Shown piece after piece: positions 1 through 8,183 of a stretch of DNA of 64,000 nt. Source of the stretch: Dinoroseobacter sp049800835. GTDB lineage: Bacteria; Pseudomonadota; Alphaproteobacteria; Rhodobacterales; Rhodobacteraceae. Made by a program: the position numbers and the translations under genes. Under the pieces are notes generated by a model. It was not told the DNA's origin and ran no database searches. It saw only the letters and a list, made by a program, of their open reading frames with translations. How positions within the stretch are numbered: position 1 is the stretch's first letter; each line of letters opens with the position of its first letter. Location of the stretch: NCBI RefSeq assembly GCF_049800835.1, contig NZ_JBNAFU010000001.1, positions 496,001-560,000 of the forward strand. Direction: 5' to 3'.

Positions 1-240
1 AGGCACCAGCGCGGCGTAGGACACGCCCGGAGCGCGGGTGATCCCGCCCAGAACCTCGGCCCCGTCCGCCATCTGGGGCACCCATTTCGGGCTGACGAAG
101 CTGGCCACTTCGATCCGCCGAAACCCCGCTGCGCTGAGCGCATCGATCAACGCGATCTTGTCCTGCGTGGGAATGATCCGCGCTTCGTTCTGCAAGCCGT
201 CGCGGGGGCCGACTTCGAAAATCTCCACCCGGTCGGTCAT
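1..240 (-). CDS. mvaB: Hydroxymethylglutaryl-CoA lyase, N-terminal part (cut by window edge)
   Basis: The first 80 codons of a gene that runs off the left edge. The start of the protein carries the EVGPRDGLQNE signature of the HMG-CoA lyase family, followed by the first beta/alpha unit of a TIM barrel (VASFVSPKWVPQMAD). The family cleaves HMG-CoA to acetoacetate and acetyl-CoA, the last step of leucine degradation, in the cytoplasm. The ATG at 240 overlaps the stop of the upstream GST gene by 4 bp (ATGA), so the two are probably translationally coupled in one operon with the methylcrotonyl-CoA carboxylase gene. Isopropylmalate/homocitrate synthases share the fold, but the motif and the leucine context favour HMG-CoA lyase. 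Confidence 0.9.
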   Translation of the reverse strand, partial: MTDRVEIFEVGPRDGLQNEARIIPTQDKIALIDALSAAGFRRIEVASFVSPKWVPQMADGAEVLGGITRAPGVSYAALVP

Positions 241-902
241 TGCCACGCCCGCCAGTCATAGAAGGCCTGGTCGTAAATCCCCTGCCCCGGCGCGGGCAGA
301 GACGCGATAAAGGCAGGCCGTGCGACCATGCGCGCATACCATTCCGCCACCGCCGGATAGTCATCGAGCGCTGCAAAATGCGTCCCCATGTAGATCGCCT
401 GTCCCAGACCGATATCCGCCGCCGAGAAGCCGCCCTGCAAAATGTAGCGTTCCGCAAACCCCTTGGTGAGCTTGGCCTCCACCGCCGCGTAGCATTTGGC
501 CAGCCGTTTGGCCTCCAGCTTCATGATTACGGGAGAGCGCATCTCGTCCTGGAAAAGCATCACATGCTGCTGCGTCAGTGCGGCGACATGCACGCTGAGG
601 GTTTCGGCAAAATGCACCCAGGTCAGCCATTCCATCCGTTCGGTACTGCCCGGCGCCCGGCCCAGCCCGTCAGGCGAAAACCGCTCGCAAAGGTACTCCG
701 CAATCGCGCCGGTCTCGAACATCACCTCCCCGTCGATCTCCAGCGCGGGCACCCGCCCGACCGGCGACATGGCAAGGTACTCGGGCCGTTGCAGCGTTGC
801 ATCGAAGGGATAGGTCAGCACCTCAAATGGGACGTCAAGTTCATGCAGAAGCCAGAGCGTCCGCATGGATCGCGTCTGCGGGCTGTGATGCAAGCGGATC
901 AT
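237..902 (-). CDS. Glutathione S-transferase family protein
   Basis: A 221-residue cytosolic GST. The N-terminal thioredoxin-like domain (about 1-80) includes SPVGRVPALEIDG, the cis-proline loop that binds the glutathione gamma-glutamyl group, and EYLCERF at the end of that domain. The rest is the all-helical C-terminal domain. It lies between the carboxylase alpha gene and HMG-CoA lyase with 4-bp ATGA overlaps at both ends, so it is cotranscribed with the leucine genes. The substrate is unknown. A role in handling reactive acyl or enoyl intermediates would fit the context but is only inference. Confidence 0.88.
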   Translation of the reverse strand: MIRLHHSPQTRSMRTLWLLHELDVPFEVLTYPFDATLQRPEYLAMSPVGRVPALEIDGEVMFETGAIAEYLCERFSPDGLGRAPGSTERMEWLTWVHFAETLSVHVAALTQQHVMLFQDEMRSPVIMKLEAKRLAKCYAAVEAKLTKGFAERYILQGGFSAADIGLGQAIYMGTHFAALDDYPAVAEWYARMVARPAFIASLPAPGQGIYDQAFYDWRAWQ

Positions 903-2851
903 GCCGGGACCTTCTCCGGGTCTTCGAGGCGCACCAGCGCGGCGCCCGCCTCCACCTGCGCGCCCGCAGCCACCAGAACCTCCGCCACGATGCCATCACG
1001 ACCCGCAGTCAGAGTGTGTTCCATCTTCATCGCCTCCAGAATTGCCAGCCTGTCCCCCCGGGCCACGGCGTCTCCGGACCTGACGAACAAGGCCTTGACG
1101 ACGCCCGGCATGGGCGCTTCGATGGCCGCCGCACCGCCCGTCTCCGCCCCGCTGCGATCCAGCGGATCGGGCAGATCGAACGTATAGGTGTTGCCCCAGA
1201 AAACCGACAGGGTCGCGCCATGTCTTGCCGCCTCGGCAGACACCGGAGCACCATCGATGCGCCACGTACCGCCCGCCTTCGTGATGTCATGTGTCGCCTC
1301 ACCGATGCAGACGCAGTAGGAACCGGGCCGCGTTACATGCAGGCGTGCAGCGACCACGTCACCCCCGGATCGCAGGACCACATCCCGGTCCAGCGGCGCC
1401 CAGAGCGCAAAGCCCTGATCAGGCGGCACTTCAGCGTCGAGGCCCGCGGCGTAGACACAGGCCAACGCCTTGGTGCGGGTGCACGGCGCGGGCATGTGGG
1501 ACAGTGCGGGCAAGTCCCGATCGATCAAGCCTGTATCGACCTGCCCTGCCGCGAACTCGGGATGCGCGGCAAGGGCGCGCAGGAATGCGATGTTGGTCAC
1601 GCTACCGGCCACTTGTGTTTGGGCAAGGGCGGCTTCCAGCTTGCGCAGGGCAATGGCGCGCGTGGGTCCGTGCACCGTGAGCTTGGCAATCATCGGATCA
1701 TACCAGGGGGAGATCGTATCCCCTGCACGGACGCCAGTATCGGCCCGCGCGTCATCGGGGAACCTCACATGGGTCAACGTGCCCGTGGCCGGGAGGAACC
1801 CTTTCGGGACGTCCTCGGCGTAAATCCGTGCCTCGAACGCATGCCCCGCAAGCGTCAGGTCCTGCTGGGCCAGCGGCACCGGGTCCCCTGCGGCCACCCG
1901 CAACTGCCATTCGACCAGATCAATGCCCGTGATCGCCTCCGTCACAGGGTGTTCGACCTGAAGACGCGTGTTCATTTCCATAAACCAGAACCCGTCGGGG
2001 CGCAGCCCATCGCTGGCATCCACGATGAACTCCACCGTGCCCGCGCCAGCGTACCCGATGGCTTCGGCGGCGCGGGTGGCCGCGGCCCCCATCGCCGCGC
2101 GCATCTCGGGGGTCATGCCGGGGGCGGGTGCCTCCTCGATCACCTTCTGGTGGCGGCGCTGCAGGGAACAGTCCCGCTCGAACAGATGCACGGCTTGCGT
2201 GCCATCGCCGAACACCTGCACTTCGATATGGCGGGGGGTGGAGATGTATTTCTCGATCAGCACCGCATCATTGCCAAAGGCGCCAAGGGCTTCGGCCTTG
2301 GCACTTTCGAGCGCGGAGAGGAACATCTCCGGCGTCGCGACCTGGCGCATGCCCTTGCCGCCCCCGCCTGCCACGGCCTTGATCAGCACCGGGTACCCGA
2401 TGCGCGCGGCCTCCACCTCCAGGTGACCCGGTTCCTGATCGGCCCCGTGATAGCCCGGCACCACGGGCACGCCCGCCTCCGCCATCAGGCGCTTTGCGGC
2501 GTCCTTCAGCCCCATCGCACGAATGGCCTGCGCCGAGGGGCCAATGAAGGTCAGACCCGCCGCCTCCACCGCCTCGACGAAATCCGGGTTCTCAGACAGA
2601 AAGCCATAGCCTGGATGAATGGCCTGCGCGCCTGTGGACTGCGCGGCGGCGATGATGGCCTCGGCCTTGAGGTAACTCTCCGACGGTGCGGCTCCGCCAA
2701 GCGACACGGCCTCATCCGCCATTGCCACATGCCGCGCCAGCGCATCCACGTCCGAATGGACAGCGACCGTCCGCACGCCAAGACGGCGCGCGGTATCGAT
2801 CACGCGGCACGCGATCTCGCCCCGGTTGGCGATCAGGATCTTGTCAAACAT
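899..2851 (-). CDS. liuD: Methylcrotonyl-CoA carboxylase, biotin-containing alpha subunit
   Basis: A 650-residue protein in the usual order: biotin carboxylase domain (begins MFDKILIANRGEIACRV; ATP-grasp glycine loop GGGGKGMR; MEMNTRLQVEHPVTE active-site segment) and a C-terminal biotinyl domain with AILEAMKMEHT, the biotinylated lysine at about residue 609. It makes carboxybiotin for carboxylation of 3-methylcrotonyl-CoA together with the beta subunit at 4628-6232. The open frame extends upstream, but the ATG at 2851 is preceded by AAGGGGGA and matches the family start. Propionyl- or acetyl-CoA carboxylase alpha subunits look similar; the HMG-CoA lyase, isovaleryl-CoA dehydrogenase and matching beta subunit decide for the leucine enzyme. 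Confidence 0.92.
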   Translation of the reverse strand: MFDKILIANRGEIACRVIDTARRLGVRTVAVHSDVDALARHVAMADEAVSLGGAAPSESYLKAEAIIAAAQSTGAQAIHPGYGFLSENPDFVEAVEAAGLTFIGPSAQAIRAMGLKDAAKRLMAEAGVPVVPGYHGADQEPGHLEVEAARIGYPVLIKAVAGGGGKGMRQVATPEMFLSALESAKAEALGAFGNDAVLIEKYISTPRHIEVQVFGDGTQAVHLFERDCSLQRRHQKVIEEAPAPGMTPEMRAAMGAAATRAAEAIGYAGAGTVEFIVDASDGLRPDGFWFMEMNTRLQVEHPVTEAITGIDLVEWQLRVAAGDPVPLAQQDLTLAGHAFEARIYAEDVPKGFLPATGTLTHVRFPDDARADTGVRAGDTISPWYDPMIAKLTVHGPTRAIALRKLEAALAQTQVAGSVTNIAFLRALAAHPEFAAGQVDTGLIDRDLPALSHMPAPCTRTKALACVYAAGLDAEVPPDQGFALWAPLDRDVVLRSGGDVVAARLHVTRPGSYCVCIGEATHDITKAGGTWRIDGAPVSAEAARHGATLSVFWGNTYTFDLPDPLDRSGAETGGAAAIEAPMPGVVKALFVRSGDAVARGDRLAILEAMKMEHTLTAGRDGIVAEVLVAAGAQVEAGAALVRLEDPEKVPA

Positions 2852-3041
2852 GGCGCTCCCCCTTGTCGCGGCATGCCGGCTGGCGTGCCCCCCACCCCCG
2901 CGTCGGGGCCGCATCGGTCACTTGCCGGAATGTAACACTTGCGCAACAGGCCACGCGGCTTCGGTCTTTCAAAATGCGAAAGGCCGAAAAACACGTTATA
3001 GGTGTAGAAAATAATAATCTATTCCGTGAAGGTTGAGCAGC

Positions 3042-4577
3042 ATGACAAAACCCTTCGCAATCAACGTGGCGGCGACCATGACGGCCCTGGGCATTACCGC
3101 CGGAACGGCGGCACACGCCGCCAATTTCGGGCCTGCTGCGGGCATCGCCGCTGGCTCGACCGTCACGTTCAATGTGACCGTTCCGACCGGCGACACGGGC
3201 GATCGGACGCTGACCGTCAACTACGCCGGCGATATCGGGTCCGCCTCCACCGAAACGATCGAGTTGCGCGTGGACGGTAATGTTGTTGCCACATTGACCG
3301 GCACATCCGACTGCGACGTCACCTCGACCCAGACCATCACCTTGCCTGCCTCGCTCTATGATGCAGCCGCGGCGGATGGCAATGTGGAGCTTGTGTTCGA
3401 TGCGACCGCGCAGGTGCAACCCAATTGCGGCGACGGGTTCGGCCCCTATGCCGCTCCGTTCACGGCCTTCAACAACATCGCATTCTCGCCGATCTCGTCC
3501 TTTGTCGTGGCCGGGACGCTGGCTTTGCCGGTGGTCGTTCCCCCAACGGCCCCGCCGTCTTCCGGGGGCGGCGACAGCGAGGGCGGCGCCCCCCCTGCCC
3601 CCTCTGCGGCGATAGCGATCCAGCAACAGGAAACGGTCGCGGCCCTGCGCGGCACCGGCACCCTGATCAACGCTCCCAACATCACCCGCCGCATCGATCG
3701 GCTCGAGGGCGGAGACGGTGCCACAAGCCGTGGGCTCTCGTTCGAGGGTATGAGCCTGTTTACCGACACGCCGATGCAGCTGGATGTTGGGCGCAACCAG
3801 CTCAGCTTTGCGGGCACTGCCGCGCGCTCGGTCTGGGTCGAAGGCAGCGTCGTCGGGATCGATGACAGTGTCAGCAATGACCAGACCTTCGGAATCCTGC
3901 ACGCCGGGATCGACAGACAGCTCTTCCCCGGGATGCTGGTGGGTATCAGCCTGCAATTCGATCGCCTGGAGACCACCGAGGCCGCAACGGGCGATACATT
4001 CGACGGGACCGGCTGGTTGGCCGGGCCCTACGTCACCGCGCGCCTCGCCCCGAACCTTGTCTTTGACGGACGCCTGGCGCTGGGGCGGGTCGACACCGAT
4101 GTGGACCTCACCAGCGGCGGAACCGACAGTTTCAGCTCGGACCGGCAGCTTGCCCAGATCGCGGTCGTCGGAGATCACAGCTACGCGGATTTCGTCATCG
4201 CACCCCGTGCTGAACTCGGCTGGTACCGTGAGACGTCTGATGCCTACACCTCCGGTGTGTTCGGACTGGTCGGCGAAAGCGAGATCGAACTGGGCCAGGC
4301 GGTTTTGGGCGGGCGCGTATCGCGCGAAACGGGTTTCGGCGGCGGCAGCTTCGTCCCTTACGTCGATCTGAGCACGATCTACACCTATTACGGAACCGGG
4401 ACGATGACCGCAGGTTCCTTCGGCGAAGCCATCGAAGGTTGGAGCGGCCGCCTTGGGCTGGGCGCGCAATACACCAGCAACGGTGGCAGCATCTGGTCGT
4501 TTGAAACCGGCCTGACGGATGCCAGCAACGGCGCATCGGCCACCAGCCTGATGTTCGATGTGACGATCCCGTTCTGA
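3042..4577 (+). CDS. Autotransporter-like outer-membrane beta-barrel protein
   Basis: A 511-residue exported protein. It has a signal peptide (about 1-28, ending TAAHAA), a beta-rich N-terminal domain with two cysteines that could form a disulfide, a flexible linker rich in P, G and S (about 170-190), and a C-terminal region of alternating amphipathic strands ending in a terminal Phe (VTIPF). That terminal aromatic residue is typical of BAM-assembled barrels and autotransporter domains. The N-terminal domain is far shorter than a classical passenger. ATG 3042 has GAAGG 9 bp upstream; an in-frame TTG at 3033 is less likely. It is transcribed against the flanking leucine genes. The barrel call is structural; function is unknown. 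Confidence 0.7.
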   Translation: MTKPFAINVAATMTALGITAGTAAHAANFGPAAGIAAGSTVTFNVTVPTGDTGDRTLTVNYAGDIGSASTETIELRVDGNVVATLTGTSDCDVTSTQTITLPASLYDAAAADGNVELVFDATAQVQPNCGDGFGPYAAPFTAFNNIAFSPISSFVVAGTLALPVVVPPTAPPSSGGGDSEGGAPPAPSAAIAIQQQETVAALRGTGTLINAPNITRRIDRLEGGDGATSRGLSFEGMSLFTDTPMQLDVGRNQLSFAGTAARSVWVEGSVVGIDDSVSNDQTFGILHAGIDRQLFPGMLVGISLQFDRLETTEAATGDTFDGTGWLAGPYVTARLAPNLVFDGRLALGRVDTDVDLTSGGTDSFSSDRQLAQIAVVGDHSYADFVIAPRAELGWYRETSDAYTSGVFGLVGESEIELGQAVLGGRVSRETGFGGGSFVPYVDLSTIYTYYGTGTMTAGSFGEAIEGWSGRLGLGAQYTSNGGSIWSFETGLTDASNGASATSLMFDVTIPF

Positions 4578-4627
4578 GACGAGGCCTCGCGGAAGCTGCG
4601 TGGAAGAAGGTGTCATGCGCCCACCCG

Positions 4628-6232
4628 TCACATCCGAAACACGCCAAAGCGCGTGTCCTCTATCGGGGCATTCAGCGCCGCCAACAGGCTGAGGCTCAGG
4701 ACCTGACGCGACTTGCGCGGATCGATGATCCCGTCATCCCAAAGCCGCGCGGAGGCGTAGAGCGGATGGCTCTGTTCCTCGAACATCTCGATCGTGGGGC
4801 GTTTGAACGCGGCTTCTTCCTCTGCGCTCCATGTGCCGCCCTTGCGCTCGATCGCGTCGCGCTTGACGGTGGCCAGCACGCCTGCGGCCTGCGCGCCGCC
4901 CATCACCGAGATGCGCGCATTGGGCCATGACCACATGAACCTCGGCTGATAGGCGCGCCCGGCCATGCCATAATTCCCGGCCCCGAACGATCCGCCCACG
5001 ACCATGGTGACCTTGGGCACCGAGGTCGTCGCCACCGCCGTCACCATCTTGGCCCCGTGCCGCGCGATGCCCTCGTTCTCGTACTTGCGGCCCACCATGA
5101 ACCCGGTGATGTTCTGCAGGAACACGAGCGGGATCTTGCGCTGGCTGCACAGTTCCACGAAATGCGCACCTTTCTGCGCAGCCTCGGAAAACAGAACGCC
5201 ATTGTTGGCGATCAGACCCACGGGGCATCCTTCGATATGGGCAAATCCGGTCACCAGGGTCTCGCCGAACCGCGGCTTGAACTCGTCAAGGCGCGAGCCA
5301 TCCACGATACGCGCGATCACTTCGCGGATGTCGTAGGGCGTCGACAGGCTCGCAGGCACAAGATCCAGCAATTCGTCCGGGTCATAGGCCGGAGGCTCTG
5401 GTGCCTGCATGTCAACGCTGGCCTGACGGGTGCGGTTCAGCGACCCGACCGCCCGCCGGGCGAGCGCCAGCGCATGGGCATCGTCTTCGGCCAGATAATC
5501 CGCCACCCCTGACAGGCGCGTATGCACATCGCCGCCGCCCAGATCCTCAGCCGTCACAACCTCGCCAGTGGCAGCCTTGACCAACGGGGGGCCAGCCAGA
5601 AAAATCGTGCCCTGATCCTTCACGATGATCGTGACATCTGACATCGCCGGAACATAGGCCCCGCCTGCCGTGCACGACCCCATCACCACCGCGATCTGCG
5701 GGATGCCCTTGGCGCTCATCCGGGCCTGATTGTAGAAGATGCGCCCGAAGTGATCGCGATCGGGGAACACCTCGTCCTGATTGGGCAGGTTCGCCCCGCC
5801 GCTGTCGACCAGATAGATGCAGGGCAGGCTGCATTCCTCGGCGATTTCCTGGGCGCGCAAGTGCTTCTTGACCGTGATCGGGTAATAGGTGCCGCCTTTG
5901 ACGGTGGCATCGTTGCACACGACCATCACGTCCTGCCCCATGACCCGCCCGACGCCAGCGATGGCCCCGCCACATGGTGCCGCACCATCATAAAGCCCAT
6001 GTCCCGCCGTCGCACCGACCTCCAGAAACGGCGATCCGGGATCGAGCAGGTTGGCGACCCGGTCCCGTGGCAGCATCTTGCCGCGCGACTTATGCCGTGC
6101 GCGCGCCGCGGCACCCCCACCTGCTGCGGCCTGTGCGGCGGCCTCGGCCACCAAGGCCAACGCGTCAAGATGTGCGGCCCGGTTCGCTCGGGTCTCCTCG
6201 GTGCCGAGAACCACGTTCGACTTCAGTTGCAC
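4628..6232 (-). CDS. liuB: Methylcrotonyl-CoA carboxylase, beta (carboxyltransferase) subunit
   Basis: A 534-residue carboxyltransferase of the crotonase-like biotin-dependent family. Its two halves each contribute a CoA/biotin pocket: DSGGANLPNQDEVFPD and GSCTAGGAYVPAMSD in the N-terminal half, and LQNITGFMVGRKYENEGI and VVGGSFGAGNYGMAGRAY in the C-terminal half. The ANLPNQ segment and the length are those of methylcrotonyl-CoA carboxylase rather than the propionyl enzyme. It transfers the carboxyl group from biotin on the 899-2851 product to 3-methylcrotonyl-CoA, giving 3-methylglutaconyl-CoA. It is separated from the alpha subunit gene by an opposite-strand outer-membrane gene, so the two subunits need separate promoters here. 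Confidence 0.93.
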   Translation of the reverse strand: MQLKSNVVLGTEETRANRAAHLDALALVAEAAAQAAAGGGAAARARHKSRGKMLPRDRVANLLDPGSPFLEVGATAGHGLYDGAAPCGGAIAGVGRVMGQDVMVVCNDATVKGGTYYPITVKKHLRAQEIAEECSLPCIYLVDSGGANLPNQDEVFPDRDHFGRIFYNQARMSAKGIPQIAVVMGSCTAGGAYVPAMSDVTIIVKDQGTIFLAGPPLVKAATGEVVTAEDLGGGDVHTRLSGVADYLAEDDAHALALARRAVGSLNRTRQASVDMQAPEPPAYDPDELLDLVPASLSTPYDIREVIARIVDGSRLDEFKPRFGETLVTGFAHIEGCPVGLIANNGVLFSEAAQKGAHFVELCSQRKIPLVFLQNITGFMVGRKYENEGIARHGAKMVTAVATTSVPKVTMVVGGSFGAGNYGMAGRAYQPRFMWSWPNARISVMGGAQAAGVLATVKRDAIERKGGTWSAEEEAAFKRPTIEMFEEQSHPLYASARLWDDGIIDPRKSRQVLSLSLLAALNAPIEDTRFGVFRM

Positions 6233-6333
6233 GGGGCGCCTCCTTGGCGTGTTCGCGGGCGTGTTGCGGCTTGTGGCACCGGAAAAGACAATGCTAGAGC
6301 CGCTGCAGACCGCTCGGATAGGACCCCTTTACA

Positions 6334-6900
6334 TTGCGCCGACTTGCCCTTTGCACCGCGACTTGCGTCCTGCTGACGGCCCCGGTCCATGCACAATCTG
6401 CCGGCGAGTGGTATGGCGGCCTTGGCGTCAGCGCCGTCGTGCCCAGCACGGGCGAGGTCACATTCGGGCCGGTCGCGGTCGAACTCGATTTCGACGCCGG
6501 TCTGGCGCTGACCTTGGAATACATGCTCACCGACCGCATCGGGATCGAGGGGTATCTCTCGGGCAGCGACCTGCTTGGCGATGTTGACTGGCTCCCCCCG
6601 GTCCTTGGCCTGACCTATCACTTCGACAGCGTCGGCAGCCTCCGGCCCTTTGTCGGTGCTGGCATCAACTATGCCTATATCTCGACAGCGGGCGCACCGT
6701 TCGGGCTTGTCGACATCGACGACAATTTCGGCATCGCTTTGCAACTGGGGGCCGACCTCGCCCTGTCTGACCGCAACTTCCTGCGGTTCTCGGCGCGGTA
6801 TGTCGAGATGGACTTCGACGTTGACCTGATCGACACCGGTATCGGCACGGCCGAGATTGATCCGGTCATTCTGAGTGTGTCTTTGATGCGACGGTTCTGA
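6334..6900 (+). CDS. OmpW family outer-membrane protein (first copy)
   Basis: A 188-residue small outer-membrane porin with a signal peptide (about 1-20, ending VHA before QSAGEW) and the OmpW pattern of strands: LPPVLGLTYHF in the middle, LRPFVGAGINYA, and a C-terminal Phe. OmpW proteins are eight-stranded barrels with a hydrophobic channel. The start must be TTG at 6334, because there is no ATG or GTG ahead of the signal peptide; GGATAGGA lies upstream. It is divergent from liuB, leaving only 101 bp for both promoters. It is similar to but clearly distinct from the second copy 260 bp downstream, so an old tandem duplication is likely. Confidence 0.82.
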   Translation: MRRLALCTATCVLLTAPVHAQSAGEWYGGLGVSAVVPSTGEVTFGPVAVELDFDAGLALTLEYMLTDRIGIEGYLSGSDLLGDVDWLPPVLGLTYHFDSVGSLRPFVGAGINYAYISTAGAPFGLVDIDDNFGIALQLGADLALSDRNFLRFSARYVEMDFDVDLIDTGIGTAEIDPVILSVSLMRRF

Positions 6901-7088
6901 TCGCGCGGGCGGGCGGCGCCGATCTTGCGTCGCGCAGCGCAAGCCCGAATAACGAACCCGCCGCAAAATCATTTGATTACAGTCAACTACGCCCGCTTGC
7001 GGTCGGTTTTTCCGGACACTCCTCATGCCCGTCCCCCCAACTCTTGTTGCGGTGCGGCGAAAAGGTCGCACGAGGGTCTGTTACAAAT

Positions 7089-7102
7089 TTGATGCATGTC
7101 AA
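7089..7102 (+). promoter_or_regulatory. Candidate FNR/Dnr-type box upstream of the second ompW gene
   Basis: TTGATGCATGTCAA matches the FNR/CRP-superfamily consensus TTGAT-N4-ATCAA at 9 of 10 fixed positions; the GTCAA right arm is common in Dnr/FnrL-type sites. It ends 58 bp before the ATG of the ompW gene at 7161. A class II position at -41.5 would put the transcript start near 7137. ompW genes are known oxygen-responsive FNR targets in enterobacteria. Binding here is inference. Confidence 0.55.
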
Positions 7103-7160
7103 GGAGAGCACGCGATGAAAGGCGCAGGAGAGGCAGGAACGAAACCCGAGGAACACTCAA

Positions 7161-7763
7161 ATGAAAAAAGTCCTTCTCTCCACGGTCGCTGCCGCCACTC
7201 TCATCGCCGCTCCCGCGGTTGCGCAAGAGGCAGGCGACTACATGTTCGGTTTCGGTGTCGGATACGTTGATCCCACTGATGACAACCTTGACCTTGGCGG
7301 CGGCACCTTCCTGCAGGTTGACAGCGGCGTCGCGCTGACTTTCACGGCCGAATACTACTACACCGACAACATCGCGATCGAGTTGCTGCTGGCCACGCCG
7401 TTCAACCACGACATCTCCGTCGATGGCGCCGGCAAGGTGGGGGAAACCGATCACCTGCCGCCCACCCTGTCGGTGAACTACCACTTCAATGATTTCGGCG
7501 CGTTCCGCCCCTTCGTCGGTGTCGGCATCAACTACACGAACTTCTTCCAGGAAAAGTCCGATCTGGGCGTTCTTGAACTGGATGACAGCTGGGGCCTCGC
7601 CTTCACGGTTGGCGCCGAGTACGACATCTCCGACAACGGCGCCCTGCGCTTCGATGTCCGCTACATCGACATCGACACGGACGCGACGCTGGACGGCGCC
7701 GATCTCGGCACGGTCGAGATTGATCCGCTGGTCTTCAGCGCGGCCTATGTCTGGAAATTCTGA
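7161..7763 (+). CDS. ompW: OmpW family outer-membrane protein (second copy)
   Basis: A 200-residue OmpW-type barrel. The signal peptide (about 1-21) ends PAVAQ, followed by GDYMFGFGVGYVDP. The central LPPTLSVNYHF and FRPFVGVGINYTNFF strands and the terminal WKF are typical of the family. ATG 7161 is preceded by GAGGAA. The gene sits alone between a candidate FNR-type box (7089-7102) and a strong hairpin terminator (7789-7809), so it is probably a single-gene transcript responding to oxygen. The first copy at 6334-6900 shares its architecture and middle strand. Confidence 0.9.
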   Translation: MKKVLLSTVAAATLIAAPAVAQEAGDYMFGFGVGYVDPTDDNLDLGGGTFLQVDSGVALTFTAEYYYTDNIAIELLLATPFNHDISVDGAGKVGETDHLPPTLSVNYHFNDFGAFRPFVGVGINYTNFFQEKSDLGVLELDDSWGLAFTVGAEYDISDNGALRFDVRYIDIDTDATLDGADLGTVEIDPLVFSAAYVWKF

Positions 7764-7788
7764 GACACAGCTGGCCTGACCAGTCCCG

Positions 7789-7814
7789 GGCGCGCCTATC
7801 CGGCGCGCCTTTTC
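7789..7814 (+). terminator. Rho-independent terminator after ompW
   Basis: GGCGCGCC (7789-7796) and GGCGCGCC (7802-7809) form a perfect 8-bp stem around TATCC, followed by TTTTCATTT. It lies 26 bp past the ompW stop, in front of the convergent gene ending at 7842. Confidence 0.85.
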
Positions 7815-7841
7815 ATTTGTCGGCAGGGCAACATGCATGTC

Positions 7842-8180
7842 TCAGGCCTCCGGTCGGGCGGCGCGGTCGCGCCCGGTAAATGCCAGACTGCCATCGCGCC
7901 GGATGTAATAGTCCCAACTGCTGTCGCCGCCTTCGGGGCTGCATCTCACCACAACCCAGACCCCCGGATCGCTGCCGGGTACTGCCGCGCAATCGGTCAG
8001 CGCCGCGGTTCCAGCCGCTTCCAGCCGCGCGTGGTCCTGCAGATACCGCTCGGCGTAAAACGAAATCACCGCACTCTCATCCAGATTGGCCTGCCGCAAT
8101 CCCAGACGGATCCCGTTGGCCGCAACGATCAGGACAAGTATGCCCACGGGCAAGAACCATATCCATCGCGGCCAGCGCAT
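7842..8180 (-). CDS. Small membrane-anchored hypothetical protein
   Basis: 112 residues with one N-terminal membrane segment (about 6-25, WIWFLPVGILVLIVAANGI) and a soluble C-terminal part that would face the periplasm. Two cysteines (DCAAV and VRCSPEG) could pair there. No family is recognised. It starts 3 bp after the isovaleryl-CoA dehydrogenase stop, so it is almost certainly the distal gene of that transcript. Codon use and GC match the neighbours. Confidence 0.7.
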   Translation of the reverse strand: MRWPRWIWFLPVGILVLIVAANGIRLGLRQANLDESAVISFYAERYLQDHARLEAAGTAALTDCAAVPGSDPGVWVVVRCSPEGGDSSWDYYIRRDGSLAFTGRDRAARPEA

Positions 8181-8183
8181 CGC

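Noticed and set aside
797..2935. 712-codon open frame on the plus strand opposite the carboxylase alpha gene
   Set aside because: It is a GC-rich antisense shadow with arginine/histidine-rich composition and no family motifs. The minus-strand gene has full catalytic motifs and a good ribosome-binding site.
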